NCBI GenBank assembly: GCA_964605775.1
Contig: CAZSDU010000013.1
Location: 10,064 to 74,063 of the forward strand
Origin: CAZSDU01 sp964605775
GTDB lineage: Bacteria; Bacteroidota; Bacteroidia; Bacteroidales; FEN-979
Direction of reading: 5' to 3'
Length of the DNA stretch: 64,000 bases
The position numbers were made by a program, and so were the translations under genes. Under the pieces are notes generated by a model, which did not search any database, was not told where the DNA came from, and saw only the letters and a program-made list of their open reading frames with translations. This document shows, in pieces, positions 1-7,729 of this stretch (positions within the stretch are counted from its first letter, which is position 1; each line of letters begins with the position of its first letter).

Positions 1-737
1 CCATATTTCATACCGGCATTCAGGATACGGTCGGTATCTTCAGGGGTAAAAAATCCCTTATCACAAAACACATCGATGTAATCGGCAAGTTCTTCCTGGG
101 CTACCTGAGGGATCATTTCGTTGATTACCAGGGCGACAAATTCTTCACGACGGTTTGCATATTCAGCGGGCAGGGCATGGGCGCCAAGAAATGTCGGAAC
201 AATGGTCAGCGGGGAAAGGGATTTCAGTTTCCTGATCACCCTGAGCATTTTCAATTCATCATTGACTGTCAGTCCGTATCCGCTTTTGATTTCCACGGCG
301 CCGGTTCCCAGCATGGCGATTTCACGGAGACGGGGAAGCGCCTGTTCAATCAGCTCCTCTTCCGAAGCCATGTGCAGGCGTTTGGCAGAATTCAGAATAC
401 CTCCACCTCTTTGGGCAATTTCCTCATAGCTTAGCCCCCTGATCTTATCAATGTATTCTATTTCCCGGCTACCGGCATAAACAAGGTGGGTATGGGAATC
501 ACAGAAGGAAGGGAAAACCAGGCGACCGCTGGCATCGATGATTTTATGCCCCAGCCCCCTTCCCTCCAGGGGAGTGGGCAGGGGGTGGGTTCCAAAATCC
601 TTAATCAGATCACCTTCTATCAGTAACCAGGCATTGTCAAGACATTCAAGCGAAGACATTGCTTTTCCAGCCATGAATGGTTTCGGTTTTTCCTCCACCA
701 ACACAAGCTTCTTGATATTTTTTATCAGGATGGTCAT
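1..737 (-). CDS. hutI: imidazolonepropionase, 5' part (runs off window)
   Basis: This is the N-terminal ~245 residues of imidazolonepropionase, the cytosolic amidohydrolase that opens 4-imidazolone-5-propionate to formiminoglutamate in histidine degradation. The ATG at 737 opens the frame and the gene continues past base 1. Visible family marks are the metal-binding HTHLVYAG (His82, His84), the GLSYEEIA..GGGI segment, and EIKSGYGL. Residues ~49-65 (THPLPTPLEGRGLG) have no counterpart in the family as I know it and are encoded by a GC-rich hairpin-like repeat at 546-593. The frame stays open through it, so the gene may still be functional. The gene is divergent from the C10 protease at 866. 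No other hut genes are visible in the window. Confidence 0.93.
   Translation of the reverse strand, partial: MTILIKNIKKLVLVEEKPKPFMAGKAMSSLECLDNAWLLIEGDLIKDFGTHPLPTPLEGRGLGHKIIDASGRLVFPSFCDSHTHLVYAGSREIEYIDKIRGLSYEEIAQRGGGILNSAKRLHMASEEELIEQALPRLREIAMLGTGAVEIKSGYGLTVNDELKMLRVIRKLKSLSPLTIVPTFLGAHALPAEYANRREEFVALVINEMIPQVAQEELADYIDVFCDKGFFTPEDTDRILNAGMKY
546..593. repeat. GC-rich hairpin-like repeat inside hutI
   Basis: On the plus strand this stretch has C-rich then G-rich halves (CCAGCCCCC, CCCTCCAGGGG, GGGGGTGGGT). The same order of words occurs at 58311-58358 between two convergent genes (CCAGTCCCC, CCCTGCCTGCAGGG, GGGGGTGGGT). It is 48 bases long and leaves the hutI frame open. I read it as a dispersed repeat inserted into the gene. 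Confidence 0.7.
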
Positions 738-821
738 ACCATAAAGTTCATGAAACGAAGTTACGAAGATAAAATTCACTCATCATGAGTTGGTTTATAT
801 AAAAACTTAAAATATTATATT

Positions 822-829
822 TAACTTTG
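822..829 (+). promoter_or_regulatory. -7 box TAACTTTG of the C10 protease gene
   Basis: TAACTTTG matches the Bacteroidota -7 consensus TAnnTTTG and lies 36 bases before the ATG at 866. Its presence argues against translation starting at the in-frame TTG at 827. A -33 TTG at standard spacing is not clear. Confidence 0.55.
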
Positions 830-865
830 GAGCCTGAAAGACAAACCTTTAATTTACATTTTCTC

Positions 866-3019
866 ATGAAAAAAAATCTCCTTCTAATCTTAGGATTAAT
901 TCTGGTGACTAGCTTTGCTGCTAATGCCAAAAAAGTGGAACTGGCACAGGCTAAAATTGCCGGAAAAAATTTCTTTTTTGAGCGTATCAATACCAAGGAG
1001 GCCGTTGCTTATCAGGCCATCAACCTCAGCTCGGAATTTATTGCCAAATCAGGAAATGAAGCAGTGTATTATGTTTTTTCTATCAACAACCGTGGTTTTG
1101 TTATTGTCTCTGCTGAAGATGCCTGTCATCCGATACTTGGTTATTCCTTCGATCAGAATTTCGACCCCGCATTAGAAGGCCAAAACTTTATAAACTGGAT
1201 GAACCATTACAAAGAAGAGATTGAACTGATCCGTCAGAACAATTATGAAGCAGATGAAGATATTCAATCAAGCTGGGCTTATTACACCCAGAATAATTTT
1301 GAAAATTTTCGCAAGCCTGGAACTATCTCGGCTGTTGAACCCCTGCTGAAAAGCATCTGGAATCAGGATTATCCTTATAATGCCTTATGCCCTGCCGATA
1401 TTAACAGTACCGGTTCCTATAGCGGACATGTCCCGGTAGGTTGTACAGCTACAGCCTTATCACAGATCATGCTGTATTGGCGCTGGCCCAACACCGGGAG
1501 CGGTTATCACTGCGACATACATCCCTATCAGGGTCAGCAACTTTGCGCTGATTTCGGGAATACGACCTATCTTTGGGATGGCATGTCAAACGGTACAGGC
1601 AGTGAATGTTATCAGGCCGCTCTCATCTCCTACCATACCGGGATTGCGGTCAACATGGATTATGGTGTCAACGGATCAGGCGCTCCCTTGTCCATTATTC
1701 CCTATGCCCTGTCTACCTATTTCAAATATGCTACCAGCGAATACGTCACAAGAAGTTCATATAATAATAACTCCTGGGCTGTCATGCTGAAAGCTGAACT
1801 TGATGCCGGTCGTCCCGTGGAATACGCCGGATTTGAACCGAGCACCGCCGGCGGTGGAGGTCATGCTTTTGTATGTGATGGTTATCAGGGCGGTGGAAGT
1901 TATTCCGATTACTTCCATTTCAACTGGGGATGGGGAGGATATGCCGACGGGTATTTTTATTTAAGCAACCTGAACCCCGGCTCTTCTTCTTTCAATGTCA
2001 GCCAACAGGCCGTGATAAACATCAGACCCGATGCAGCACTGTATCCAATCTATTGCAGCGGCAACAAAGAGGTCACTACCTACAATTTCGGCACCCTGGA
2101 CGATGGCAGCGGCCCCCTGAACAATTACCAGCCCAACTCGAACTGTAGCTGGCTGATCGGCCCCGATGACAGCATACAATCCGTAACCCTAAGCTTCCTC
2201 CGTTTCGACCTGGATGCCGGAGATGAGTTAAAAATTTACAATGGTTCCAACGCCTCTGCCCCCCTTCTCGCCACCTACACCGGAAACACCCTTCCTCCGG
2301 CCGTGACCACCACCAGCCCCCAGATGTTTGTCACCCTGACCAGCGGAAGCAGTGGCTCAGCCCAGGGATTTCTGGCGAATTATAACTGTACCCCTTTCAC
2401 TTTCTGCAGCGCCAATACTATTCTGACAGATCCAAACGGCAGCATCTCCGATGGAAGCGGAAGATTTGATTACAGGAACAACACCAGTTGTAAATGGAAA
2501 ATTCAACCTGAAAATGCCACCTCAGTGACGATTGTTTTCAATGCCTTCAATACAGAAGCAGAAAATGATAAATTATCCGTGGTTGATCTCGGCCCACCAG
2601 CCGTAGTTATCGCCACCCTCTCCGGAGATCATTCATCCCAGCTTCCCGATCCCGTTACCGCCCCCTCAGGGAAAATGATGCTGATGTGGAATACCAATAA
2701 ATCCATCAGAAACTCGGGTTGGGACCTTTCTTATACCATTACGGTCGGAACTCCTGAGGATGAAATCTTTAACAACCTGAGCATTTTCCCTAACCCTGCA
2801 ACAGATAAGCTGAATCTTGCTTTCAGTAGTGACAGGATTCAGCAGGTTACCATTGAATTCATCACTTTAAAAGGTGAAACACTTTTTGCGGAAACCCTTC
2901 CCTATTTCAAAGGAAATTACTCAAAAAGTCTGAACGTGTCGGATTTTTCAAAGGGGATATACCTGCTAAGACTGACCAGCGATAAAGGAAGAACGATTAA
3001 AAAAATCGTCCTCAACTAA
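866..3019 (+). CDS. secreted C10 (streptopain-like) cysteine protease with CUB domains and T9SS sorting domain
   Basis: This is a 717-residue secreted protease. A signal peptide (about residues 1-21, MKKNLLLILGLILVTS) is followed by a Spi-type propeptide region. The C10 catalytic domain carries Cys193 in PVGCTATALSQIM and His333 in GGGGHAFVCDGY, with the family's HFNWGWGG after it. Two CUB-like domains follow (~395-510 and ~512-620, each opening with a YCSG/FCSA Cys and an NCSW/SCKW core). The C-terminal T9SS type A sorting domain (~637-717) starts at IFPNPATDKL and ends in ..KKIVLN. The ATG at 866 was chosen because it directly precedes the signal peptide; the upstream in-frame TTG lies in the promoter. 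The family cleaves proteins outside the cell; the substrate is unknown. A second C10 protease lies at 31745-34537. Confidence 0.92.
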   Translation: MKKNLLLILGLILVTSFAANAKKVELAQAKIAGKNFFFERINTKEAVAYQAINLSSEFIAKSGNEAVYYVFSINNRGFVIVSAEDACHPILGYSFDQNFDPALEGQNFINWMNHYKEEIELIRQNNYEADEDIQSSWAYYTQNNFENFRKPGTISAVEPLLKSIWNQDYPYNALCPADINSTGSYSGHVPVGCTATALSQIMLYWRWPNTGSGYHCDIHPYQGQQLCADFGNTTYLWDGMSNGTGSECYQAALISYHTGIAVNMDYGVNGSGAPLSIIPYALSTYFKYATSEYVTRSSYNNNSWAVMLKAELDAGRPVEYAGFEPSTAGGGGHAFVCDGYQGGGSYSDYFHFNWGWGGYADGYFYLSNLNPGSSSFNVSQQAVINIRPDAALYPIYCSGNKEVTTYNFGTLDDGSGPLNNYQPNSNCSWLIGPDDSIQSVTLSFLRFDLDAGDELKIYNGSNASAPLLATYTGNTLPPAVTTTSPQMFVTLTSGSSGSAQGFLANYNCTPFTFCSANTILTDPNGSISDGSGRFDYRNNTSCKWKIQPENATSVTIVFNAFNTEAENDKLSVVDLGPPAVVIATLSGDHSSQLPDPVTAPSGKMMLMWNTNKSIRNSGWDLSYTITVGTPEDEIFNNLSIFPNPATDKLNLAFSSDRIQQVTIEFITLKGETLFAETLPYFKGNYSKSLNVSDFSKGIYLLRLTSDKGRTIKKIVLN

Positions 3020-3429
3020 GGACGCTGAAGATCAAAGAGGACCTCTATTTTCCCTCTTTGATTGATGCATTCCATCAGTTTTGACTTCAGTTTCCAGCAA
3101 GTCATCTGCCGGAGATCTATTTTGCGGGACAATTCATAAGAAGATATCTTCGGGTCATGGCAAACCAGATAGACCATGTGAAAAGCTTCCGTGATGGGAA
3201 TATGACAACGGTGAAAAATCGTATGCGCCCTGGCTGATTCTTCGTGTTTGCAGCGGGTGCAACGCTTTGAAAAGGGCGTTTTACCGTGACAAAAATTCGT
3301 ACTCCCGCATTTTCGACAAACGAAACCATCCTTCCACTTTTCACCGGCAAGAAATTTCAGGCACTCCTCCTCAGAAGAAAAGCGTGAGTGAAATGAGGCC
3401 AGGTCCATCTGCTGTATCACCAATTGCAT
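3016..3429 (-). CDS. standalone IS1595-type zinc-ribbon/HTH protein (transposase N-terminus)
   Basis: This 137-residue protein matches the N-terminal module of IS1595-family transposases. It has FSSEEECLKFLAGEKW, a four-Cys zinc ribbon (CRKCGS...CTRC), then a helix-turn-helix-like segment (SSYELSRKIDLRQMTCWKL). It stops where the DDE catalytic domain would begin. No catalytic domain, terminal inverted repeats or target duplication are visible nearby. It could be a decayed IS remnant or a domesticated DNA-binding protein; an open frame with its own -7 box favours the latter. Met8 is an alternative start. Its 3' end overlaps that of the C10 gene by 4 bases (convergent). Confidence 0.75.
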   Translation of the reverse strand: MQLVIQQMDLASFHSRFSSEEECLKFLAGEKWKDGFVCRKCGSTNFCHGKTPFSKRCTRCKHEESARAHTIFHRCHIPITEAFHMVYLVCHDPKISSYELSRKIDLRQMTCWKLKSKLMECINQRGKIEVLFDLQRP

Positions 3430-3444
3430 TTTCAGTTATTTTTA

Positions 3445-3452
3445 CAAAAATA
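3445..3452 (-). promoter_or_regulatory. -7 box TATTTTTG for the zinc-ribbon gene
   Basis: On the minus strand TATTTTTG matches TAnnTTTG, 15 bases before the ATG at 3429. The surrounding sequence is A/T-rich; no convincing -33 TTG is seen. Confidence 0.4.
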
Positions 3453-3495
3453 AAAAAAATAGTGATATTTATGCGCTTTATTTTAAAAAACTTTT

Positions 3496-3503
3496 TATCT
3501 TTG
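3496..3503 (+). promoter_or_regulatory. -7 box TATCTTTG for the thioredoxin pair
   Basis: TATCTTTG matches TAnnTTTG and lies 18 bases before the ATG at 3522. It is about 45 bases from the divergent -7 box of the zinc-ribbon gene. It would drive both thioredoxins and perhaps the WbqC-like gene. Confidence 0.55.
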
Positions 3504-3521
3504 CAGCAAAATAAAAATATA

Positions 3522-4007
3522 ATGATGAAAAAATATTCTGTTTTTCTAAGTTTTTTTGTTCTCCTGAGCTTAACCGCTTGCAGCGGCAATGCAGGAGATC
3601 AAAGCAAAGTCAGGGGAAGTAACCCTGACCCGACGGTCTCGGAAGGTAAGGTGATCAACCTGACTGCGGATGCTTTTAAAAAGCTGGTCTGGGATTATCA
3701 GAAGAATCCCAATGACTGGAAATACAATGGAAAGCTGCCCTGTATCATCGATTTTTATGCCGACTGGTGTCGCCCGTGTAAAATGGTTGCCCCCATCATG
3801 GAAGAATTAGCCCGTGAATACAAAGGCAAAATCATGGTATATAAAATCAATACCGAAGAACAAAAAGAACTTGCATCCGTTTTCAATATCCGTTCGATTC
3901 CGGCAGTGCTTTTTGTTCCAAAGACAGGCAAACCGCAAATGTCGGTAGGTGCGTTGCCAAAGCCGACATTTATTCAGGCCATCCATGAAGTATTGATGGT
4001 GAAATAA
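3522..4007 (+). CDS. thioredoxin-fold lipoprotein
   Basis: This 161-residue protein has a lipoprotein signal (lipobox LTAC, about residues 13-18) followed by a flexible linker and a thioredoxin domain with active site DWCRPCK. The cis-Pro region is IRSIPA. The signal predicts membrane anchoring outside the cytoplasm, so it is likely a periplasmic or envelope disulfide reductase/oxidase. It is strikingly similar to the cytoplasmic-looking thioredoxin encoded immediately downstream (shared LPCIIDFYADWC and VGALPK), indicating a tandem duplication in which one copy has a signal peptide. The start is the first of two adjacent ATGs just before the hydrophobic segment; the frame is open upstream but has no signal there. 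The stop overlaps a possible start of the next gene (TAATG). Confidence 0.88.
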   Translation: MMKKYSVFLSFFVLLSLTACSGNAGDQSKVRGSNPDPTVSEGKVINLTADAFKKLVWDYQKNPNDWKYNGKLPCIIDFYADWCRPCKMVAPIMEELAREYKGKIMVYKINTEEQKELASVFNIRSIPAVLFVPKTGKPQMSVGALPKPTFIQAIHEVLMVK

Positions 4008-4027
4008 TGATTTTAAAAAGAGAACTG

Positions 4028-4405
4028 ATGATAGAACATCTGACCAAGGAAACTTTTATTGAAAAAGTTTTCGATTTTGAAAAGAACCAGGAATGGAAAT
4101 TCGAGGGACAACTGCCTTGTATCATTGATTTTTACGCTGACTGGTGCGGTCCATGTAAAATGGTTGCTCCGATTCTTGAGGAGCTATCAAAAACCTATGA
4201 AGGCAAAATCAATATTTATAAAGTGGATACGGAAGCACAACAGGAACTTGCCGGAGCCTTCGGGATCCGCAGTATTCCTTCCATGCTTTTTGTTCCGATG
4301 ACCGGACAACCCCAAATGGCTGTTGGAGCTTTGCCAAAAGACAGTCTGATCCAGGCCATCAACGATGTACTCCTGAAAGAAGAGCAGAAAAACCAGGATA
4401 TCTGA
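4028..4405 (+). CDS. trxA: thioredoxin
   Basis: This is a ~125-residue thioredoxin with the canonical WCGPC active site, FYADWCGPCKMVAPIL and the cis-Pro loop IRSIPSMLFVP. It has no signal peptide, so it should work in the cytoplasm as a general disulfide reductant. The start at 4028 (MIEHLTKETF) has a GAG five bases upstream. An alternative ATG at 4007 overlaps the previous stop as TAATG and would add seven residues. Translational coupling with the lipoprotein thioredoxin is likely either way. Confidence 0.9.
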   Translation: MIEHLTKETFIEKVFDFEKNQEWKFEGQLPCIIDFYADWCGPCKMVAPILEELSKTYEGKINIYKVDTEAQQELAGAFGIRSIPSMLFVPMTGQPQMAVGALPKDSLIQAINDVLLKEEQKNQDI

Positions 4406-4411
4406 CAATAA

Positions 4412-5011
4412 ATGTCTGCTGTTTTTCCAACTGCTTACCTACCGCCCCTTGCTTACGTTGCTGCGCTATTAAAATCAGGGGACTGGGAAATCGAGATATT
4501 TGAAACATATCGTAAGCAAAGCTGTCGCAATCATTGCTGTATATTTGGGCCAAACGGTTCATTGATGCTTAGCATTCCGGTCATCAAAGTCAATGGGGAC
4601 CATACCCTGACCAAAGATATACGGATTTCATACGCCCTTCCATGGCCGCGAATTCATTGGCGGTCCATGGAAACGGCCTATCGGAATTCCCCATTTTTTT
4701 TGTATTTCCAGGATTTCTTTCACCCCGTTTTCCAAAAAAAATTTGATTTCCTGATTGATCTTAACACTGTTCTCCTCCAAACCATTCATACCGCCTTAAA
4801 AATTCCAGTGGATGTCAAATTTACCTCCGAATTCCATAAACCTTTGATAAACGACCAAGGGGAGATTCTGGTTTCAAAAAATTATACGCCCTCACTTCAC
4901 CCCTATCAACAAGTCTTTTCTCCTCCCCACGGATTCATCCCTAACCTCAGTATCGTCGATGCATTATTCAATCTGGGACCTGAAACAATTTACTATTTAA
5001 ATTCCATTTAA
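4412..5011 (+). CDS. WbqC family protein
   Basis: This 199-residue protein resembles the WbqC-like family, with motifs FPTAYLPPLAYVAALL, a GPNGSLMLSIPV segment and IHWRSMETAYRNSPFF. Members are found in O-antigen and surface polysaccharide loci as well as isolated in Bacteroidota chromosomes; the biochemical role is not established. It starts six bases after the trxA stop and is probably co-transcribed. No other polysaccharide genes adjoin it. Confidence 0.8.
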   Translation: MSAVFPTAYLPPLAYVAALLKSGDWEIEIFETYRKQSCRNHCCIFGPNGSLMLSIPVIKVNGDHTLTKDIRISYALPWPRIHWRSMETAYRNSPFFLYFQDFFHPVFQKKFDFLIDLNTVLLQTIHTALKIPVDVKFTSEFHKPLINDQGEILVSKNYTPSLHPYQQVFSPPHGFIPNLSIVDALFNLGPETIYYLNSI

Positions 5012-5014
5012 GGA

Positions 5015-5045
5015 TTGGAGGTTATTGCAAAAATTCATATATTTG
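5015..5045 (+). promoter_or_regulatory. promoter of feoAB
   Basis: TTGG (5015-5018) and TATATTTG (5038-5045) are 19 bases apart. They match the Bacteroidota -33 TTG / -7 TAnnTTTG arrangement, 22 bases before the TTG start at 5068. No ferric-uptake-regulator box was recognised by eye. Confidence 0.6.
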
Positions 5046-5067
5046 CATTAATTTAATCTAAATTAAC

Positions 5068-7470
5068 TTGTCAATCCTTCTTGATCTTCAACAGGGCGAA
5101 CGCGGCATCATTGTAAAGATCCGTGGACGAGGTGCTTTCCGTAAAAGGATAACGGAAATGGGATTCGTCAAAGGGAAAGAGGTTATTGTCGTGAAAGCAG
5201 CTCCCCTTCAGGATCCCATTGAATATAAGATCATGGGGTATAATGTATCCCTTCGGCAGAGTGAAGCCAGGTTAATTGAGATTCTGCCCCCAGGTGAAAT
5301 CAACCAGCCTGGGTCTTCGGTCAATCTCCATCCCGAATATATTGAAACGTTTGCTGTAAAAGCACCCTTTTCCAATTCTGATGATAAAGGAAAAGTCATT
5401 GATATTGCCTTGGTCGGCAATCCGAATTGCGGAAAAACAACCTTATTCAACATGGCATCCGGCTCTCATGAAAGGGTTGGAAATTTCAGCGGGGTTACGG
5501 TAGAGTCGAAAGAAGCGACTTACCACCTGGATGGATATACCTTCAACATCACGGATCTTCCCGGAACCTATTCCCTGTCGGCTTATTCTCCTGAAGAACT
5601 TTTTGTCCGCCGGCATATCACGGATAAATTCCCGGATATCGTGGTCAATGTGGTGGATGCCTCCAACCTTGAAAGGAACCTCTACCTTACAACCCAGTTG
5701 ATTGATATGGACATCAGGGTTGTCATCGCCTTGAATATGCACGATGAATTGAAGAAGCAGGGGCACAAACTTGATCACCAAACCCTGGGAAAGCTTTTCG
5801 GAATTCCCATTATCCCGACCGTAAGCTCTAAGGGGCAAGGGATTAAAAATTTGTTCAGGAGAATCATTGAGGTATACGAAGACCGAGACCCCAATGTCAG
5901 GCATGTACATATCCATTATGGCGGGGATATCGAAAAATCCATTCAAAAGATTCAGGAAGTGATCCGGCAGGATGCCGAACTCACGGATATCATCTCCTCC
6001 CGCTATTTCAGCATTAAATTACTGGAAAAAGACGCTGAGGCCAATGAACGTCTGAGCCATAGAGTGAATTTTGAACGCCTTCAGCAGATTGTCACCAAAG
6101 AGATCCAGCTTCTCGAGACAAACTTCAAAGAAGACAGTGCCACCCTGATCACGGATGCTAAATATGGATTTATCGCAGGTGCTTTGAAGGAGACCATGAG
6201 CGTTAACGAAAAGTCAAAAACAGAGAAGACCTATAGCGAGCGCATTGATCGTTTTCTGACCAGCCGTATCTTCGGTTTTCCCATTTTTCTTCTTTTTCTA
6301 TTGGTCATGTTCCAGGCCACTTTTTCCCTGGGGGAATATCCAAAATTATGGATTGAATTACTGGTTGGCTGGTTTGGGGGTCAGATCAGTCAAGTGATGC
6401 CGGATGGCCCCCTGAGAGACCTTCTGGTCGATGGAATTATCAATGGGGTTGGCAGCGTGATTGTGTTTCTGCCCAACATCCTAATCCTTTTCCTCTTTAT
6501 TTCTTTCATGGAAGATTCCGGTTATATGGCCAGGGCTGCTTTCATCATGGATAAACTGATGCACAAGATGGGGCTTCACGGACAATCGTTTATTCCCCTT
6601 ATCATGGGGTTCGGTTGTAATGTTCCGGCCATCATGGTGACCCGTACCCTGAAGGACAGGAACGACCGTCTGCTGACAATGCTGATCAATCCATTCATGT
6701 CGTGCAGCGCCAGGCTCCCTGTATATATTTTGATCACGGGGGCGATCTTCCCGAAACATGCCGGCCTGGTCATTTTTGGCATATATTTAAGCGGTATTCT
6801 TCTGGCGGTGATCATCTCCCTGATTTTTAAAAAGATATTATTCAGAAAAAAGGAAGCGCCATTTGTCATGGAACTTCCTCCTTACCGTATGCCCACCCTG
6901 AGAGCCACCATGCGTCATATGTGGGAAAAAGGCCGCCAATATCTGAGTAAGATGGGTGGGATCATCCTGATTGCCGTTATTCTTATCTGGGCTTTGGAAT
7001 ATTTTCCTGCGGGAAGTAAAGCCAAGCCTGAAGAACGTCTGCAGCAATCCTATATCAGTAAAATAGGAAAAACCATAGAGCCGCTGATCCATCCCCTCGG
7101 TTTCGACTGGAGAATGGGTGTCAGTCTGATCACCGGCGCTGCAGCAAAAGAAGTTGTAGTCAGTACCATGGGGGTTCTTTATGGTTCCCACGACCCACAA
7201 AAAAAAGGCGTCAATAACCTGAGTGAAAGGATACAGACGGAAAGGTATACTGAAGGTCCAAGGCAGGGACAGAAAGTTTTTACTCCCCTTACCGGTATCT
7301 CCTATCTGCTTTTTATTCTTATTTATATGCCCTGTGTAGCGGTTATTGCTACAGTAAAAAAAGAATCAGGACATTGGAAATGGGCTTTGTTTCTGATCGT
7401 TTATACCACCGCCCTGGCCTGGTTGGTATCCTTCACTGTGTTTCAAACCGTTTCTTTAATCTTCCCCTGA
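5068..7470 (+). CDS. feoB: ferrous iron transporter, FeoA-FeoB fusion
   Basis: This 800-residue protein imports Fe(II) through the inner membrane. Residues 1-~75 form a FeoA SH3-like domain (GERGIIVKIRG, MGFVKGKEV, LRQSEARLIEIL). A GTPase domain follows at ~110-270 with the G1 loop GNPNCGKT near 116-123, the G2 region FSGVTVES and G3 DLPGTYSL. The C-terminal half (~390-800) is a polytopic membrane domain with MGFGCNVPAIM and the second gate motif CSARLPVY. FeoA and FeoB are separate genes in enterobacteria; the fusion is known in Bacteroidota. The only start that keeps the FeoA fold is TTG at 5068, and a promoter sits just upstream. The stop is followed after one base by the next ATG. Confidence 0.95.
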   Translation: MSILLDLQQGERGIIVKIRGRGAFRKRITEMGFVKGKEVIVVKAAPLQDPIEYKIMGYNVSLRQSEARLIEILPPGEINQPGSSVNLHPEYIETFAVKAPFSNSDDKGKVIDIALVGNPNCGKTTLFNMASGSHERVGNFSGVTVESKEATYHLDGYTFNITDLPGTYSLSAYSPEELFVRRHITDKFPDIVVNVVDASNLERNLYLTTQLIDMDIRVVIALNMHDELKKQGHKLDHQTLGKLFGIPIIPTVSSKGQGIKNLFRRIIEVYEDRDPNVRHVHIHYGGDIEKSIQKIQEVIRQDAELTDIISSRYFSIKLLEKDAEANERLSHRVNFERLQQIVTKEIQLLETNFKEDSATLITDAKYGFIAGALKETMSVNEKSKTEKTYSERIDRFLTSRIFGFPIFLLFLLVMFQATFSLGEYPKLWIELLVGWFGGQISQVMPDGPLRDLLVDGIINGVGSVIVFLPNILILFLFISFMEDSGYMARAAFIMDKLMHKMGLHGQSFIPLIMGFGCNVPAIMVTRTLKDRNDRLLTMLINPFMSCSARLPVYILITGAIFPKHAGLVIFGIYLSGILLAVIISLIFKKILFRKKEAPFVMELPPYRMPTLRATMRHMWEKGRQYLSKMGGIILIAVILIWALEYFPAGSKAKPEERLQQSYISKIGKTIEPLIHPLGFDWRMGVSLITGAAAKEVVVSTMGVLYGSHDPQKKGVNNLSERIQTERYTEGPRQGQKVFTPLTGISYLLFILIYMPCVAVIATVKKESGHWKWALFLIVYTTALAWLVSFTVFQTVSLIFP

Positions 7471-7471
7471 T

Positions 7472-7678
7472 ATGGACTGGCAACTTTGCCTTACCGAATT
7501 AATCATCCTTACAGCCCTTATCATTACGGGCTGGAGGTTAGTGAAATTTTTCGCCGGCTCTTTACACCATTGTGAAGCCTGCTCATCTGCCGACCAAGGA
7601 TGTGCCCTGAAAGATCTGAAAAAAGAAATACAGGCTGGGAAAAAAGAAAAGGGATGCAAGATACATGATCGCGATTGA
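7472..7678 (+). CDS. small Cys-rich membrane protein downstream of feoB
   Basis: This 68-residue protein has one N-terminal membrane segment (TELIILTALIITGW) followed by a soluble tail with CEAC and two more cysteines plus a Lys-rich end. Its position (ATG one base after the feoAB stop) and layout resemble FeoB-associated Cys-rich membrane proteins, which are thought to help ferrous iron transport. The cysteine spacing is not identical to members I know, so the family call is tentative; the gene itself is well supported by coupling to feoB. Confidence 0.7.
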   Translation: MDWQLCLTELIILTALIITGWRLVKFFAGSLHHCEACSSADQGCALKDLKKEIQAGKKEKGCKIHDRD

Positions 7679-7707
7679 CAGATGACGGCTACTTTTTAAT
7701 ACCTTTG
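7675..7707 (+). promoter_or_regulatory. promoter of the NlpC/P60 gene
   Basis: TTGA (7675-7678) and TACCTTTG (7700-7707) are 21 bases apart and fit -33 TTG / -7 TAnnTTTG. The -7 box ends 22 bases before the ATG at 7730. The -33 overlaps the last codons of the preceding small gene. Confidence 0.6.
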
Positions 7708-7729
7708 AAACTTCACTAACGACTTAATT

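Noticed and set aside
3016..3429. Complete insertion sequence
   Set aside because: No DDE domain, terminal inverted repeats or target duplications were seen, so only the DNA-binding module is reported.
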